A stretch of DNA of 64,000 bases from M3007 sp031425035 (GCA_031425035.1 JANPIN010000103.1:1-64000); one strand, 5' to 3'; counted from the first letter of the stretch, positions 34,447 to 44,060 are shown. The notes: generated by a model from the sequence alone, not told the origin. Made by a program: numbers and translations.

Positions 34447-35241
34447 TTAGACTTCTTCCGTTTTTTCTGCTTCGGCTTCCGGAGCGGCTGGTTCTGCTTC
34501 TGGAGAAGCTTCTGCAACAACAGCAGCTTCTTCCGTTACTTCTGCAGCGGGCGCTTCTACTTCTGCTACTGGGGCAGCTTCTTCCACCACCGGAGTTTCC
34601 TCTACTGCTGGAGTTTCTTCTACCGCTGGGGCAGCAACTTCAGCGACCGGAGCCGCTTCTGCAACCGGGGCTTCTTCCACTGCTGGAGCAGCCACTTCGG
34701 CAACCGGAGCTGCTTCTTCTACTGCGGGTGCTGCTACTTCGGCGACTGGAGCGCTTTCTTCGGTAACCGGAACTGCTTCTTCTTCCACAACCGGAGTTTC
34801 TTCGACTGGTGGCGCTGGTTTCACTTTCACTTTCTTCACGCCATCGACTTTCACCTTGAAGTCAATTTTCTGCTGCTTGACCGAATCGCGGCTGGCCTCG
34901 ATGCGGGTTTGTTTGTCAGCAATCCAGCTTTCCAGTTTTTCGCTGGCCTGTTCCGGGGTCATGGCGCCTTTCGTTACGCCACGATCCAGGTGCTTCTGGT
35001 AAAGTACGCCTTTGAAGCGCAGGATAGAACGCACAGTATCAGTTGGTTGTGCGCCGTTTTTCAGCCACTGATAGGCTTTTTCGTTGTTCAGTTCGATGGT
35101 CGCCGGAACGGTCAGGGGATTGTAGGTACCGATCTTTTCGATGAAACGGCCGTCGCGGGGCGAGCGGGAATCAGCGATGACGATGTGGTAAAAAGGCGCT
35201 TGTTTGCGACCTTTGCGTTGCAGTCGGATTTTAACTGGCAT
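34447..35241 (-). CDS. rpsP: ribosomal protein bS16 with long acidic C-terminal extension
   Basis: A protein of 264 residues, about three times the usual bS16. Residues 1-80 are normal bS16 (MPVKIRLQRKGRKQAPFYH, then DGRFIEKIGTYNP). A helical segment of about 45 residues follows, then a basic patch (VKVKVDGVKKVKVKPAPP). From about residue 125 the protein is an Ala/Pro/Val/Glu tail with repeats of APVAEVAAPAVEE. Moderately extended bS16 proteins occur in Bacteroidota, but this tail is long. No frameshift is seen, and the tail codons vary, which argues that the protein sequence is kept by selection. Confidence 0.93.
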   Translation of the reverse strand: MPVKIRLQRKGRKQAPFYHIVIADSRSPRDGRFIEKIGTYNPLTVPATIELNNEKAYQWLKNGAQPTDTVRSILRFKGVLYQKHLDRGVTKGAMTPEQASEKLESWIADKQTRIEASRDSVKQQKIDFKVKVDGVKKVKVKPAPPVEETPVVEEEAVPVTEESAPVAEVAAPAVEEAAPVAEVAAPAVEEAPVAEAAPVAEVAAPAVEETPAVEETPVVEEAAPVAEVEAPAAEVTEEAAVVAEASPEAEPAAPEAEAEKTEEV

Positions 35242-35319
35242 AGTGCAATTTGAAAATTAAATGTGGAGATAAACTCGCCCGGTTCCTCACCTCAAGTGAC
35301 GCCGGGCTTTTCAAGGGCG

Positions 35320-35352
35320 CAAATGTACGCACAGTGCTACCGAAAAACCAAA
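35320..35352 (-). promoter_or_regulatory. promoter of rpsP
   Basis: On the minus strand TTTG (35352-35349), a 21-nt spacer and TACATTTG (35327-35320) match the Bacteroidota consensus exactly. The 5' leader between it and the rpsP ATG contains a hairpin (GCCCGGCG paired with CCGGGC around 35276-35307) that might be a translational control site. Confidence 0.65.
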
Positions 35353-35439
35353 CATCATTTGCTTTTGGTGGTAAGTTTCTGCATTTTGCCAAATGAAGTA
35401 ATATTGCCGCCCATTCCTCACTACTACCCATCGATTGTT

Positions 35440-38013
35440 ATGCGTTTCCTCCTCCCGCTCTTATTTGCCGCCCAACTCAGTGCCCAGACTGCCCAGTTAA
35501 GCGGTGTTATCAATCATTATGCGGCCGTCACCGCCTTCGATACCTGCACTGGCGCTATTCAAATTGCCGATACGACCGGTTTTCGGGTGGGCGGCGCTAT
35601 CCTGATCCTGCAGGCGCAGGGCGCACAGATCGCAGCGGGGAACAGCAGCAATTACGGACAGGTGCTGAACATCCGCAGCGCGGGTCGTTATGAACGCGCC
35701 GTCATCGATTCCGTAGCGGCCACGGCCATTTTTTTGAAAAATCGCTGGCTGTTCCCGTATGAAGTGGCCGGACGTGTGCAGGTCATTACGATTCCGATGT
35801 ATGAAAATGCCGTAGTAACCGATACCCTGCGTGCCCGGCCCTGGGATGGCCAGACGGGTGGCGTGCTCGCGCTGGAGGTGAGCGGCACATTGGACATGCA
35901 GGCGCCGCTCTGGGCGGAAGGAGCCGGTTTTCGGGGTGGCCAGCCATTTTTTATCGATAACAACAGTTGCAGTTTCGCCTTTCCGCAGGCCGCTTATTAC
36001 TACGCGGCGGGGAACTGGCGCAGCAGTTTTAAAGGTGAAGGCGTGGCCCTGATGGAAGCCGGCAAGGAACTGGGCCGCGGACCGCAGGCCAATGGCGGCG
36101 GCGGCGGCAACGACCATAATGCCGGCGGTGGCGGTGGCGGCCAAATTTCCGACGGCGGTCGCGGGGGCGATAATGAGGAACCGAACCCGCTGGGCTGCGA
36201 CGGTAATTACCCGGGTATTGGCGGTTACAGCGTGCTGAACACCAGCGGGCGTCTGCTTTTCGGCGGCGGTGGAGGGGCCGGACATGCCAATAACGGGCTG
36301 ACCAGTGCCGGGGCGCGGGGCGGCGGCATTATCCTGGTGCGCGCGGACAGCATTGGCGGCTCCAACCCGGTTGTTTCGGCTAATGGCGCATCTGCCACCA
36401 CGGCGGATGGTGATGGCGGCGGCGGCGGTGGTGCGGGCGGCAGTATTTGGCTGCAAACAACAAAAACCGCCGCTAACCTGACCGTAACTGCCAACGGTGG
36501 ACGGGGGGCAAACACCACGAACATCAACGCGAATCGTTGTGCCGGTCCGGGCGGTGGCGGCAGCGGCGGGCGCTTGCAAAGTAATTTACTCAGCCTCGCA
36601 CCGCCGACGGGTGGAGCAGCAGGCATCGTGACGAACTCGACGAATGGCTGTAATGGCGGCAATGGTAGCGCGGAGGACGGGGAAACGGGCTTCTCCCAGC
36701 CACCCACGAATTTGCCGGAAGGCACGGTAGCTTTTACCCTGCCGGTAATTACCAGTCCGCCGCAGTCCGTTTCGGTGTGTGCCGACTCGACTGCGCTGCT
36801 GGTCGTGGGCGCCAATGCCGGCGCCTGGATGTATCAGTGGCAGATCTTAAATAACGGCATTTGGCAGAACCTGACGGCGGGATCTATATATAATGGTGTG
36901 CAAAACGATTCGCTGTTCATTTCCTCCGCCACGCCGGCACTGGACAGTAGCCATTTCCGCGTAATCGTGCAGGATGCGTATTGTACTACGCGCGTCTCCA
37001 CGGAGGCCCTGCTGACAATTGCCTCGCCGCCGATGGCCGGGTTTGCCGCTACGGTCACGGGCTTTTCGGTGGCCTTTGTCAACCAGTCGGACTTGGCTAC
37101 CGCTTATTACTGGGACTTTGGCGACGGCAGTTTTAGCACGGCGGTCCATCCGGAGCATACGTATGCAGAAGAAGGCATTTTCAACGTGACCTTACAGGCT
37201 ATAAATGGCTGCGCTACGCTGGAAATTACGCAGACCGTCGTTTTATTACTCGCGCCGACGGCCATTTTTGTGGTCGTGGATTCCACGTCCGGCTGCCTTT
37301 CGGCGGAAGTGGCGTTCCAGAATTTATCTTCGCCCAATGCTACGGTTTATCAGTGGACGTTCCCCGGCGGTACTCCGGCTAGTTCTATGGACCTGCAGCC
37401 AACGGTGACTTATGGCGTATCGGGTTTGTACACAGCGCAGTTGATTGCTGCCAACGCGGTCGGTCAGGATACGGCGAACCAAACTTTCTATGTGGAGGTC
37501 GTGGCCTTGCCCGTGGCTAATTTCAATTATGTTTTACAACCCGGCGGCGTGGTGGTGTTCACAAATCAAAGCACTGCGGGCAGCACGTATAGCTGGGATT
37601 TCGGCGACGGTTCGCCTGTGGTAACCAGTGCTGATGCCAGCCATCTTTACAGCCAGAGCGGCACCTACGTGGTTACACTTTCGGTATCTAATCTATGCGG
37701 CAGCGCGATTTTGCAGCAAAACGTAGTCGTAACCATTGCGGGCGTGGCTACGTCTTTGGTAGAACAAATAACCGGGATAAGGGTGTTTCCCAATCCGGTC
37801 GAAGAGCAGCTCCGGGTCGATTGTTCGGCCTCCGGCGCTATACCGCTTAGCATTCAAATGTATGACCTTACCGGACGGCCCCTGCTAAAACTTCAGGACA
37901 TTTTATCGGCGGTAACGGATATTTCAGTGGTCGGCTGGCCAGGGGGCGCTTATATCATGGTCGTAATCTTTGAACAAGGCAGCGTCGTCCGAGGAGTGGT
38001 GAAACAACTCTAA
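35440..38013 (+). CDS. large secreted T9SS cargo with Gly-rich and PKD domains
   Basis: A protein of 857 residues from the ATG at 35440 (MRFLLPLLFAAQLSAQ), which gives a signal peptide; earlier in-frame codons overlap the rpsP promoter region. An N-terminal beta-rich part precedes a Gly-rich section (about 210-400, e.g. ANGGGGGNDHNAGGGGGGQ), an Ig-like unit, and PKD-type repeats (YYWDFGDGSFSTAVHPEHTY and YSWDFGDGSP). The C-terminus is a type A sorting domain (GIRVFPNPVEEQLRVDC...GGAYIMVV), marking T9SS export and anchoring. Probably an adhesin or surface structural protein. Confidence 0.85.
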   Translation: MRFLLPLLFAAQLSAQTAQLSGVINHYAAVTAFDTCTGAIQIADTTGFRVGGAILILQAQGAQIAAGNSSNYGQVLNIRSAGRYERAVIDSVAATAIFLKNRWLFPYEVAGRVQVITIPMYENAVVTDTLRARPWDGQTGGVLALEVSGTLDMQAPLWAEGAGFRGGQPFFIDNNSCSFAFPQAAYYYAAGNWRSSFKGEGVALMEAGKELGRGPQANGGGGGNDHNAGGGGGGQISDGGRGGDNEEPNPLGCDGNYPGIGGYSVLNTSGRLLFGGGGGAGHANNGLTSAGARGGGIILVRADSIGGSNPVVSANGASATTADGDGGGGGGAGGSIWLQTTKTAANLTVTANGGRGANTTNINANRCAGPGGGGSGGRLQSNLLSLAPPTGGAAGIVTNSTNGCNGGNGSAEDGETGFSQPPTNLPEGTVAFTLPVITSPPQSVSVCADSTALLVVGANAGAWMYQWQILNNGIWQNLTAGSIYNGVQNDSLFISSATPALDSSHFRVIVQDAYCTTRVSTEALLTIASPPMAGFAATVTGFSVAFVNQSDLATAYYWDFGDGSFSTAVHPEHTYAEEGIFNVTLQAINGCATLEITQTVVLLLAPTAIFVVVDSTSGCLSAEVAFQNLSSPNATVYQWTFPGGTPASSMDLQPTVTYGVSGLYTAQLIAANAVGQDTANQTFYVEVVALPVANFNYVLQPGGVVVFTNQSTAGSTYSWDFGDGSPVVTSADASHLYSQSGTYVVTLSVSNLCGSAILQQNVVVTIAGVATSLVEQITGIRVFPNPVEEQLRVDCSASGAIPLSIQMYDLTGRPLLKLQDILSAVTDISVVGWPGGAYIMVVIFEQGSVVRGVVKQL

Positions 38014-38074
38014 TCATAGGGATGGTGTAGTTTCTCCCACAATTGTGCATTTTTGGGACTGCTTCCAACTCTCT

Positions 38075-39679
38075 ATGAAAAACAATCCGAAAACACCCGC
38101 TATTCCAGCTTCCAGTACGGATAAATGGTCATGGGTTTTACTGGGTCTGGCCATGCTGGTCGTGCTTTACACCCGCCTGCAATTGCTCAGTATGCCGCTG
38201 GAGCGTGACGAAGGCGGTTATGCCTACATTGGGCAGCGACTTTTCAGCAGCCAGCGACTCTACACCGATATGCTGGACATTAAGTTGCCGGGTCTGTACT
38301 TTTTGTACTGGCTATTCGATTTGCTGCCGGGCGGCCAGGAGAAAAGCATTCATCTGGGTTTTTTGCTCCTGCATGTTGCGGCGCTGGGTTTGTTTTTTCG
38401 CTGGGCCAGGCTGGCTTTCAATGTTCCCATAGCGGCGGTGGCGACCAGTCTGTTTGCCATCGCCGCCTTGATGCCCGGCGTTTACGGGTTCGCTGCCCAC
38501 GCTACGCAATTAATTCAACTCCCGGTTATGGGGGGCTTATTATGCCTCTGGGCCTATTGTTACGGCGAAAAAAGGCAGCTTCGCCAACTGGTTTTGACCG
38601 GATTGCTTTTTGGCTTCACCTTTACCATCAAGCAGCCGGCAGTGGTTTTCATCCTATTTGGTGTAGGGGTACTGCTGCTGGAACCCGGCCGTTTTATGCA
38701 GCGCATTGGTCGGGCATTTATACTGGGTGCGAGCTCCTTGCTGCCTTTTTTGGCCATCGCCGGGTACTTCGCTTTACAAGGTCGGTTTCAGGATTTCTGG
38801 CTGTGGACTTTCATTATTCCTACTGCGCAGACGGTGGGGGCGAATGATACCATGTCTTATTTAAAGACCCTGGTACCCATGATGGTCGGTAATCACTGGC
38901 TTTTCTGGGGCTTGGGACTGTTGTCTTTTGTTTTGGTTCCCTTTACCCGCTTTCCGAAACCGAGCCGGTTCTGGCTGCTGGGTTTAGGATTGCTGTCGCT
39001 GCTTTCAGCGGCGATCGGGCTTGGCTTCATGCCGCATTATTTTATTCCCACTATTCCCTGGGCGGCCTTAGGCATTGCCGTGCTGCTGGATTGGTTGGCT
39101 TTGCAGGTGAAAACCAATCAAAAAATCGTGTTTCATGCCCTTGCCGCTTTGCTCATTTTTGGCCCTGTGCTGTATAATGCCGATTATTTTCTGCGGCCCA
39201 ACCAGGCGCGGATCATGGAGTCCTGTTATCACTGGAATGGTTTTACCGAAATCAAGGCCATTTCTACGGAGTTGAAAAAACGTTTAAAGCCCGGGGAACG
39301 CATCGCTATTCTCGGCTCGGAACCACAAATCAATTACTACACCGGCACCGAACATTGCTCTCCGCAACTGTACATGTATCCGCTTATTCGCGAACATGCG
39401 CGGCGTGCCCAGTTCCAACAGCAATTTTTGAAAAACCTGACTGACTGTGACGCCGAATACCTGGTGCTGACTTCCAGCGAGGCTTCCTGGATGCCGGGTT
39501 TTACCGAAACGCCTTTTTTTAAACGGGATTTGTTTCCCCGCGTTTCGGCAAACTATGACCTGATCGGCCGCGCCAACATTGGTCAGGTGCCCCTGAGTAT
39601 TGTCTGGGATGAGGCCTTAAAAACCCATCAACCGCCGCAGTGCCCGCCCATACTCGTGTTTAAGCGCAAAAAAAGTTAG
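38075..39679 (+). CDS. GT-C family membrane glycosyltransferase (PMT/ArnT-like)
   Basis: A protein of 534 residues from the ATG at 38075. About ten hydrophobic segments fill residues 25-370, followed by a soluble C-terminal domain. The first periplasmic loop has LERDEGGYAYIGQRL, the Asp-Glu motif typical of GT39/GT83-like enzymes that take sugars from polyprenyl phosphate. The acceptor could be protein or lipid. The polyprenyl-phosphate sugar donor could come from the GT2 at 15337-16056, though that is inference. Confidence 0.82.
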   Translation: MKNNPKTPAIPASSTDKWSWVLLGLAMLVVLYTRLQLLSMPLERDEGGYAYIGQRLFSSQRLYTDMLDIKLPGLYFLYWLFDLLPGGQEKSIHLGFLLLHVAALGLFFRWARLAFNVPIAAVATSLFAIAALMPGVYGFAAHATQLIQLPVMGGLLCLWAYCYGEKRQLRQLVLTGLLFGFTFTIKQPAVVFILFGVGVLLLEPGRFMQRIGRAFILGASSLLPFLAIAGYFALQGRFQDFWLWTFIIPTAQTVGANDTMSYLKTLVPMMVGNHWLFWGLGLLSFVLVPFTRFPKPSRFWLLGLGLLSLLSAAIGLGFMPHYFIPTIPWAALGIAVLLDWLALQVKTNQKIVFHALAALLIFGPVLYNADYFLRPNQARIMESCYHWNGFTEIKAISTELKKRLKPGERIAILGSEPQINYYTGTEHCSPQLYMYPLIREHARRAQFQQQFLKNLTDCDAEYLVLTSSEASWMPGFTETPFFKRDLFPRVSANYDLIGRANIGQVPLSIVWDEALKTHQPPQCPPILVFKRKKS

Positions 39680-39718
39680 GCAGCGGATATATTCTTTCAC
39701 CCCCCGATCGGTACCGTT

Positions 39719-39997
39719 TTAGTTCCAGCGGCCATTACGGATCGCCCATAAAAAGACGAGTAGCAGCAGTGCATAAAAGCCGTACAGGCTGAAATTGGCG
39801 GCGCGCTGGTGTTCATTTTTTTGAAAATACCAGACCAGGCCGGCGATCACGCAAAAAAACAGGGTCACCAGCCCGGTGTTTATTTTATTAGACAACCGCG
39901 CATCCCGGGCTTCGGGCGGCAGGAAAAAAAGCGAGATCCAGCTGTATATCAGCAGTGCGGTAATGCCAAGTAGTCCGTGGTAGAAGAATTTGAACAT
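39719..39997 (-). CDS. small membrane protein of unknown function
   Basis: A protein of 92 residues with three hydrophobic segments (about 8-27, 42-60 and 69-86) and no recognised domain. Its start codon is 3 nt from the stop of the preceding Gfo/Idh gene, so translation is likely coupled. The C-terminus is charged (AIRNGRWN). Confidence 0.65.
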   Translation of the reverse strand: MFKFFYHGLLGITALLIYSWISLFFLPPEARDARLSNKINTGLVTLFFCVIAGLVWYFQKNEHQRAANFSLYGFYALLLLVFLWAIRNGRWN

Positions 39998-40000
39998 GGA

Positions 40001-41359
40001 TTACACTGTTGGCAGTTTCCAGCCGTTCTGATAGTGCGCTTTAATGAGCCCATTGGCTTCCGCATCATTTTTGAATTCCCCTTTTTCCGCATCCCAGTAG
40101 ACTTTCCGGCCGGTTCTATAGGCCACATTTCCCATGTGCGCGTTAATAGCGGCGATGGCGCCGGTTTCGATGCCGCATTTCAGCAGGGAAGCGTCGTTGG
40201 CCTGCATAGCGGCCACGAAATTTTTGGCGTGGTCGGCGAGGTAGTCGGCATTGCGGCCACGGCGCTGGTCGGGCAGGTCCTCGATGTCGTAGACCAGGAG
40301 TCCGTCGTCATTGCGTTTGGTTTCCGGAATGACTTCCCAGCCTTCGCGGTTCAGCACCATCGTGCCGTTATTACCGATGAAAGCGATGCCTTCTGGTTTG
40401 CCGTAGGGCCCGCCGTCGATGCCCACCGCGTGTTCCCACAACAGGTTGAAATGTTCAAATTCAAAGACCGTTTGCAGGGTATCCGGGGTTTCGGAGGCAT
40501 CGTCGGGGTAGGCCAGTTTGCCACCGGAGGCCATGATGGATTTCGGCGCGGTGACGCCCATGAAGTATAGCGCGATGTCGAGTTCGTGTACGCCCCAGTC
40601 GGTCATCAGTCCGCCGGCATAGTCCCAGAACCAGCGGAAATTGAAGTGAAAGCGGTTGGGATTGAACGTGCGTTTCGGGGCGGGTCCGAGCCACATGTCG
40701 TAGTCTACCCCGGCGGGTGCGGCGCTGTCGGGTTTCACCGGCACGGGTTTCATCCAGCCCTGATAGGCCCAGCATTTTACCAGGCGGATCTGGCCGAGTT
40801 TGCCCGTTTTCAGGTAGTCGAAGGCCTGCTGGTAGTGGGCGCCGCTGCGTTGCCACTGGCCGATCTGCACCATTTTGCCGCTGCGTTTGGCGGCTTTCAG
40901 CATCACGTTGGCTTCTTCGATGGAGTTGGCCAGCGGTTTTTCACAGTACACGTGTTTGCCGGCCGAGAGCGCGTCGCAGAGGATCAGGCAGTGCCAGTGA
41001 TCGGGCGTGCCGATAATGACGGCATCCAGATCCTTCATTTCCAGCAGTTTACGGTAGTCTTTGAAGAGTTTCGGCTTTTTGCCGCGTAGTTCTTCCACAT
41101 CGGCGGCACGTTTATCGAGTACGCTTTGGTCCACGTCGGCGATGGCGATGCACTGGGCCTGCGGTACGCTGGTGAGCTGGGCTTTCATATCCGACCAGCC
41201 CATGCCGTTCGCGCCGATGAGTCCGAAATTGATCTTGTCATTGGCGGAAACGCGGCGCACGGAGTTGGCCAGCGCTTCGAGGGGCAGCATGGTGGCCAGA
41301 CCGGTACCGATCAGGGCAGTAGTGCTTTGCAGAATGAATTTGCGGCGGGAACTGGACAT
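40001..41359 (-). CDS. Gfo/Idh/MocA oxidoreductase with Tat signal
   Basis: A protein of 452 residues from the ATG at 41357-41359. The N-terminus SSSRRKFILQSTTALIGTG is a twin-arginine signal, so the protein is exported folded with its cofactor. The Rossmann fold begins at INFGLIGANGMGW, with VIIGTPDHWH and the family motif HVYCEKPLANS (Lys of EKP). The C-terminal half has WGVHELDIALYFMGV. This type is common in Bacteroidota and Planctomycetes for sugar-derivative oxidation. Substrate unknown. Followed at once by the small membrane gene. Confidence 0.9.
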   Translation of the reverse strand: MSSSRRKFILQSTTALIGTGLATMLPLEALANSVRRVSANDKINFGLIGANGMGWSDMKAQLTSVPQAQCIAIADVDQSVLDKRAADVEELRGKKPKLFKDYRKLLEMKDLDAVIIGTPDHWHCLILCDALSAGKHVYCEKPLANSIEEANVMLKAAKRSGKMVQIGQWQRSGAHYQQAFDYLKTGKLGQIRLVKCWAYQGWMKPVPVKPDSAAPAGVDYDMWLGPAPKRTFNPNRFHFNFRWFWDYAGGLMTDWGVHELDIALYFMGVTAPKSIMASGGKLAYPDDASETPDTLQTVFEFEHFNLLWEHAVGIDGGPYGKPEGIAFIGNNGTMVLNREGWEVIPETKRNDDGLLVYDIEDLPDQRRGRNADYLADHAKNFVAAMQANDASLLKCGIETGAIAAINAHMGNVAYRTGRKVYWDAEKGEFKNDAEANGLIKAHYQNGWKLPTV

Positions 41360-41464
41360 GACGGCGTATTTTATGGTGACCAAGGTGAATTTCGGTGACC
41401 AAAGTAGGTGCTTTTCCGTGTTTCGTTCCAGGGACCGGGAAATAATTTTGGGTGATTGGGGGGT

Positions 41465-42004
41465 TTATCCAATGATCAAACCCAGGTGCAGGCCGATGCT
41501 ATAAATCTTTCTATTTAATCCGACTAATTTGGAAGTGCCCAGCAGGTTACAATCGAAGGTGGGCTGAATAAACAAATGTTTTTTAGCGGATAGTGGCAGG
41601 TCGTACCCCATGCCGAAAGCGCCGTTGACATTGAATGTTCGATAATCAGTAGCCGTATCTTCAGTTTTGCGGGTGCTTCTCTTGCCATTCCCATATTTGC
41701 TGACCAAAATATTCGTGCGGGCCAGCTTTATTTGCGCGCTGGGGCCACCGATCAGGTAAAACCCATGTTTGCGTTTAAAGGGCGCGTATTTGAACCAGAG
41801 GGGTACCACTATATCCTGTTGTGCGAAAACAAAGTGCAGGTATTTAGGCGCGTTGGGTTCCGGCATCTCGAAAAATAATTCCGTTTTTTGCGTACGATAA
41901 GCCGACCGGGCATAACCGAGGCCCATGCGCAGGCTGGCCTTTGAATGGAGTTTATATTCGGAAAAAAGAAAGGCGGAATAGGACAAACAGGAAGAAGTAT
42001 ATTT
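41465..42004 (-). pseudogene. 5'-truncated outer-membrane beta-barrel protein
   Basis: The frame encodes about 178 residues that match the C-terminal two thirds of a porin/PorT-like barrel: FLFSEYKLHSKASLRMGLGY, FVVPLWFKYAPFKRKHGF-type strands, and a final LGLIIG. There is no signal peptide and no ATG; the first possible start is a TTG at 41986, and an in-frame stop lies at 42005-42007. A complete member would begin with an export signal and the first strands, so I read this as truncated at its 5' end by the AT-rich insertion next to it. Confidence 0.6.
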
Positions 42005-42046
42005 TCACAAGTGGGTATAGGTTAATTAAATTTTTAAGTAATAAAA

Positions 42047-42517
42047 TCATGGCCTTTTTTTTGTTTTTTTGTTTTTGCGTTCCAGCGTTTTTACGTCTAA
42101 CATATCCTTCATTCTGCCAGTAGAAATTTTATTGGCAATGAGGTCATCATAACTAATGAATGGAATAGTTAAATCTTCAAAAGAAGCTTCTTGGCGATGA
42201 GGGAAACAACTTATAAAATCTACGCCATCTAATTCAATAATTAAATCTATTCGGTGTGGCTCATAACCCAGCTGAATTACATTTTCCGGATTGATTAAAT
42301 CTTCTTTTTGTAAACTAATTCCACCTAGTCCAAAATCCCGGATAGTTTTCAATAATTGATCAGCATTTTCAGGGTCTGCCCAAACCCAGAAGTCAATATC
42401 TCCTGTATAACGTGGATAGCCATAATAGGCCACAGCGAATCCGCCAACTACGAGATATTTAACGCCGTTTACGTTTAACAATCTTATAAACTCTTTGAAA
42501 TTCTCGTTCAGGACCAT
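42047..42517 (-). CDS. nucleotidyltransferase, toxin-like
   Basis: A protein of 156 residues. The polymerase-beta-type core is clear: YLVVGGFAVAYYGYPRYTGD followed by IDFWV, which gives G-G and D-x-D. It continues with RIDLIIELDGVDF, DLIANKISTGRMKDMLD and a Lys-rich tail encoded by A-runs. It resembles DUF6036/AbiEii-like nucleotidyltransferases found in toxin-antitoxin-like pairs. It overlaps the upstream small gene by 59 nt in another frame. Composition is AT-rich compared with the flanks, which fits recent transfer. Confidence 0.8.
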   Translation of the reverse strand: MVLNENFKEFIRLLNVNGVKYLVVGGFAVAYYGYPRYTGDIDFWVWADPENADQLLKTIRDFGLGGISLQKEDLINPENVIQLGYEPHRIDLIIELDGVDFISCFPHRQEASFEDLTIPFISYDDLIANKISTGRMKDMLDVKTLERKNKKTKKRP

Positions 42518-42719
42518 ATTTCCAATCGTTATACTGTTTTCTTATCTCTTCTAAGGCACGAATACGTTCAATAGCCGGGCGACTAAGCCAGTACAGAACG
42601 TCGTCTGGTTCTTCTCCTTTTTTATAAATCCGAACAGCGGGGCGGAAATCCATATTTGGCATGTGATCATCTTTCTGTAAAGATACAATAATCAATTTAA
42701 TTGACTCCGTGGTATGCAT
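42459..42719 (-). CDS. small partner of the nucleotidyltransferase
   Basis: 86 residues from the ATG at 42717-42719, or 67 from the ATG at 42660-42662 (MPNMDFRPAVRIYKKGEEP). The core DVLYWLSRPAIERIRALEEI is the motif of short proteins encoded directly before such nucleotidyltransferases, followed by a basic C-terminus (QRVYKIVKRKRR). Likely an antitoxin or targeting partner. Its 3' end overlaps the start of the nucleotidyltransferase, which suggests translational coupling. Confidence 0.7.
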   Translation of the reverse strand: MHTTESIKLIIVSLQKDDHMPNMDFRPAVRIYKKGEEPDDVLYWLSRPAIERIRALEEIRKQYNDWKYGPEREFQRVYKIVKRKRR

Positions 42720-42869
42720 TTTTGCTATCTTAGAGAGCCGGCAAATAGCAAGTTTGAACGAATTCGAGTGATCATTTGTTGACGGTCATCCTTTGAAAAA
42801 TCCAATTGTTAATTAGTCACATGTTGACTTTTAGCTATTTTTCGCTCACTTACACTTCACCATCCACCC

Positions 42870-44060
42870 ATGCGCACCATTCTCTTCTCCGCCCTGCTCC
42901 TGCTACTCTTCAGCTGTAACACCACCCACAACCGCGAAAATAAACCCGTGGATGCCCCGGCCACGCCACCCGCTGCCCCGCAAGTCGCGAGCAAATTGCC
43001 GCTGGACAAGATCAAACTGCCACCGGGCTTCAAGATCGCCATATATGCCGAAGGGGTAACGGCGGCCCGCTCGATGTGCATGAGCCCGCAAGGCACGCTG
43101 TTCGTCGGGACTAACCAGGAAGGCAGCGTGTATGCCCTGCGCGACACCAATAAGGACAACCGCATCGATCAGGTCTTTACGCTGGCCAAAAATATGAACT
43201 CGCCCAATGGCGTGGCGTTCCGGAATGGCGCCCTCTACGTGGCCGAAATCAACCGCATTCTGCGCTACGATAACATCGAAAAGTGCATCGACGCGCTGGC
43301 CAAAGGCGATGCCACCTGCCCGCAACCGGTCACCGTATATGATCAGTACCCGTCGGACGGGCACCATGGCTGGAAATACATCGCTTTCGGTCCGGACGGC
43401 AAACTCTACATTCCGGTGGGCGCGCCCTGCAACGTCTGCGAACCGACCAAACCTATTTACGCCAGCATCACCCGGCTGGACGTGGATAAAGCCGGCGCCC
43501 AACCGGAGATCATCGCCACGGGCATTCGCAACACCGTGGGTTTCGACTGGCAGCCGGGTACCAACGAACTGTGGTTTACCGAAAATGGCCGCGATATGCT
43601 GGGCGACGATCTGCCACCCTGCGAACTCAATCACCTGACTAAAGTGGGCGAGAACTTCGGCTATCCGTACTGCCACGGCGGCACCATTTCCGACCCCGAA
43701 TTCGGCAAAAAACACGCCTGTTCGGAGTTTACCGCGCCCGCCCAGAACTTGGGGCCACACGTAGCGCCGCTGGGTATGGAATTCTATACCGGTAAAATGT
43801 TTCCCGCGGATTATAAAAATCAGATTCTCATTGCCGAACACGGCTCCTGGAACCGCAGCAAGAAAATTGGCTACCGCGTGAGTCTGGTGCGGCTGGATGG
43901 ACAGGGCAAAAGCCTCGGTTACACCACGTTCGCGGAAGGCTGGCTGGAAGGTCAGAGCGCCTGGGGCCGTCCCGTCGATCTGGAGCTACTGCCCGACGGT
44001 TCGCTGCTGATCTCGGATGATCAGGCGGATGCGATTTATCGGGTGTGGTACGCGGGTTAG
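42870..44060 (+). CDS. PQQ-dependent sugar dehydrogenase, lipoprotein
   Basis: A protein of 396 residues with a lipoprotein signal (RTILFSALLLLLFSC). The mature part is a six-bladed propeller of the glucose/sorbosone dehydrogenase type: LPPGFKIAIYAEGVTAARSM, GVAFRNGALYVAEINRILRY, HHGWKYIAFGPDGKLYIPVG, GIRNTVGFDWQPGTNELWFT and IAEHGSWNRSKKIGY. Such soluble quinoproteins oxidise sugars or related alcohols outside the cytoplasm using PQQ and Ca. The next gene is a second member with a different export route. Confidence 0.88.
   Translation: MRTILFSALLLLLFSCNTTHNRENKPVDAPATPPAAPQVASKLPLDKIKLPPGFKIAIYAEGVTAARSMCMSPQGTLFVGTNQEGSVYALRDTNKDNRIDQVFTLAKNMNSPNGVAFRNGALYVAEINRILRYDNIEKCIDALAKGDATCPQPVTVYDQYPSDGHHGWKYIAFGPDGKLYIPVGAPCNVCEPTKPIYASITRLDVDKAGAQPEIIATGIRNTVGFDWQPGTNELWFTENGRDMLGDDLPPCELNHLTKVGENFGYPYCHGGTISDPEFGKKHACSEFTAPAQNLGPHVAPLGMEFYTGKMFPADYKNQILIAEHGSWNRSKKIGYRVSLVRLDGQGKSLGYTTFAEGWLEGQSAWGRPVDLELLPDGSLLISDDQADAIYRVWYAG

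Noticed and set aside
35497..36815. Long minus-strand frames opposite the T9SS cargo gene
   Set aside because: They are Gly/Ala/Pro/Arg-rich shadows of the GC-rich, Gly-coding plus strand.
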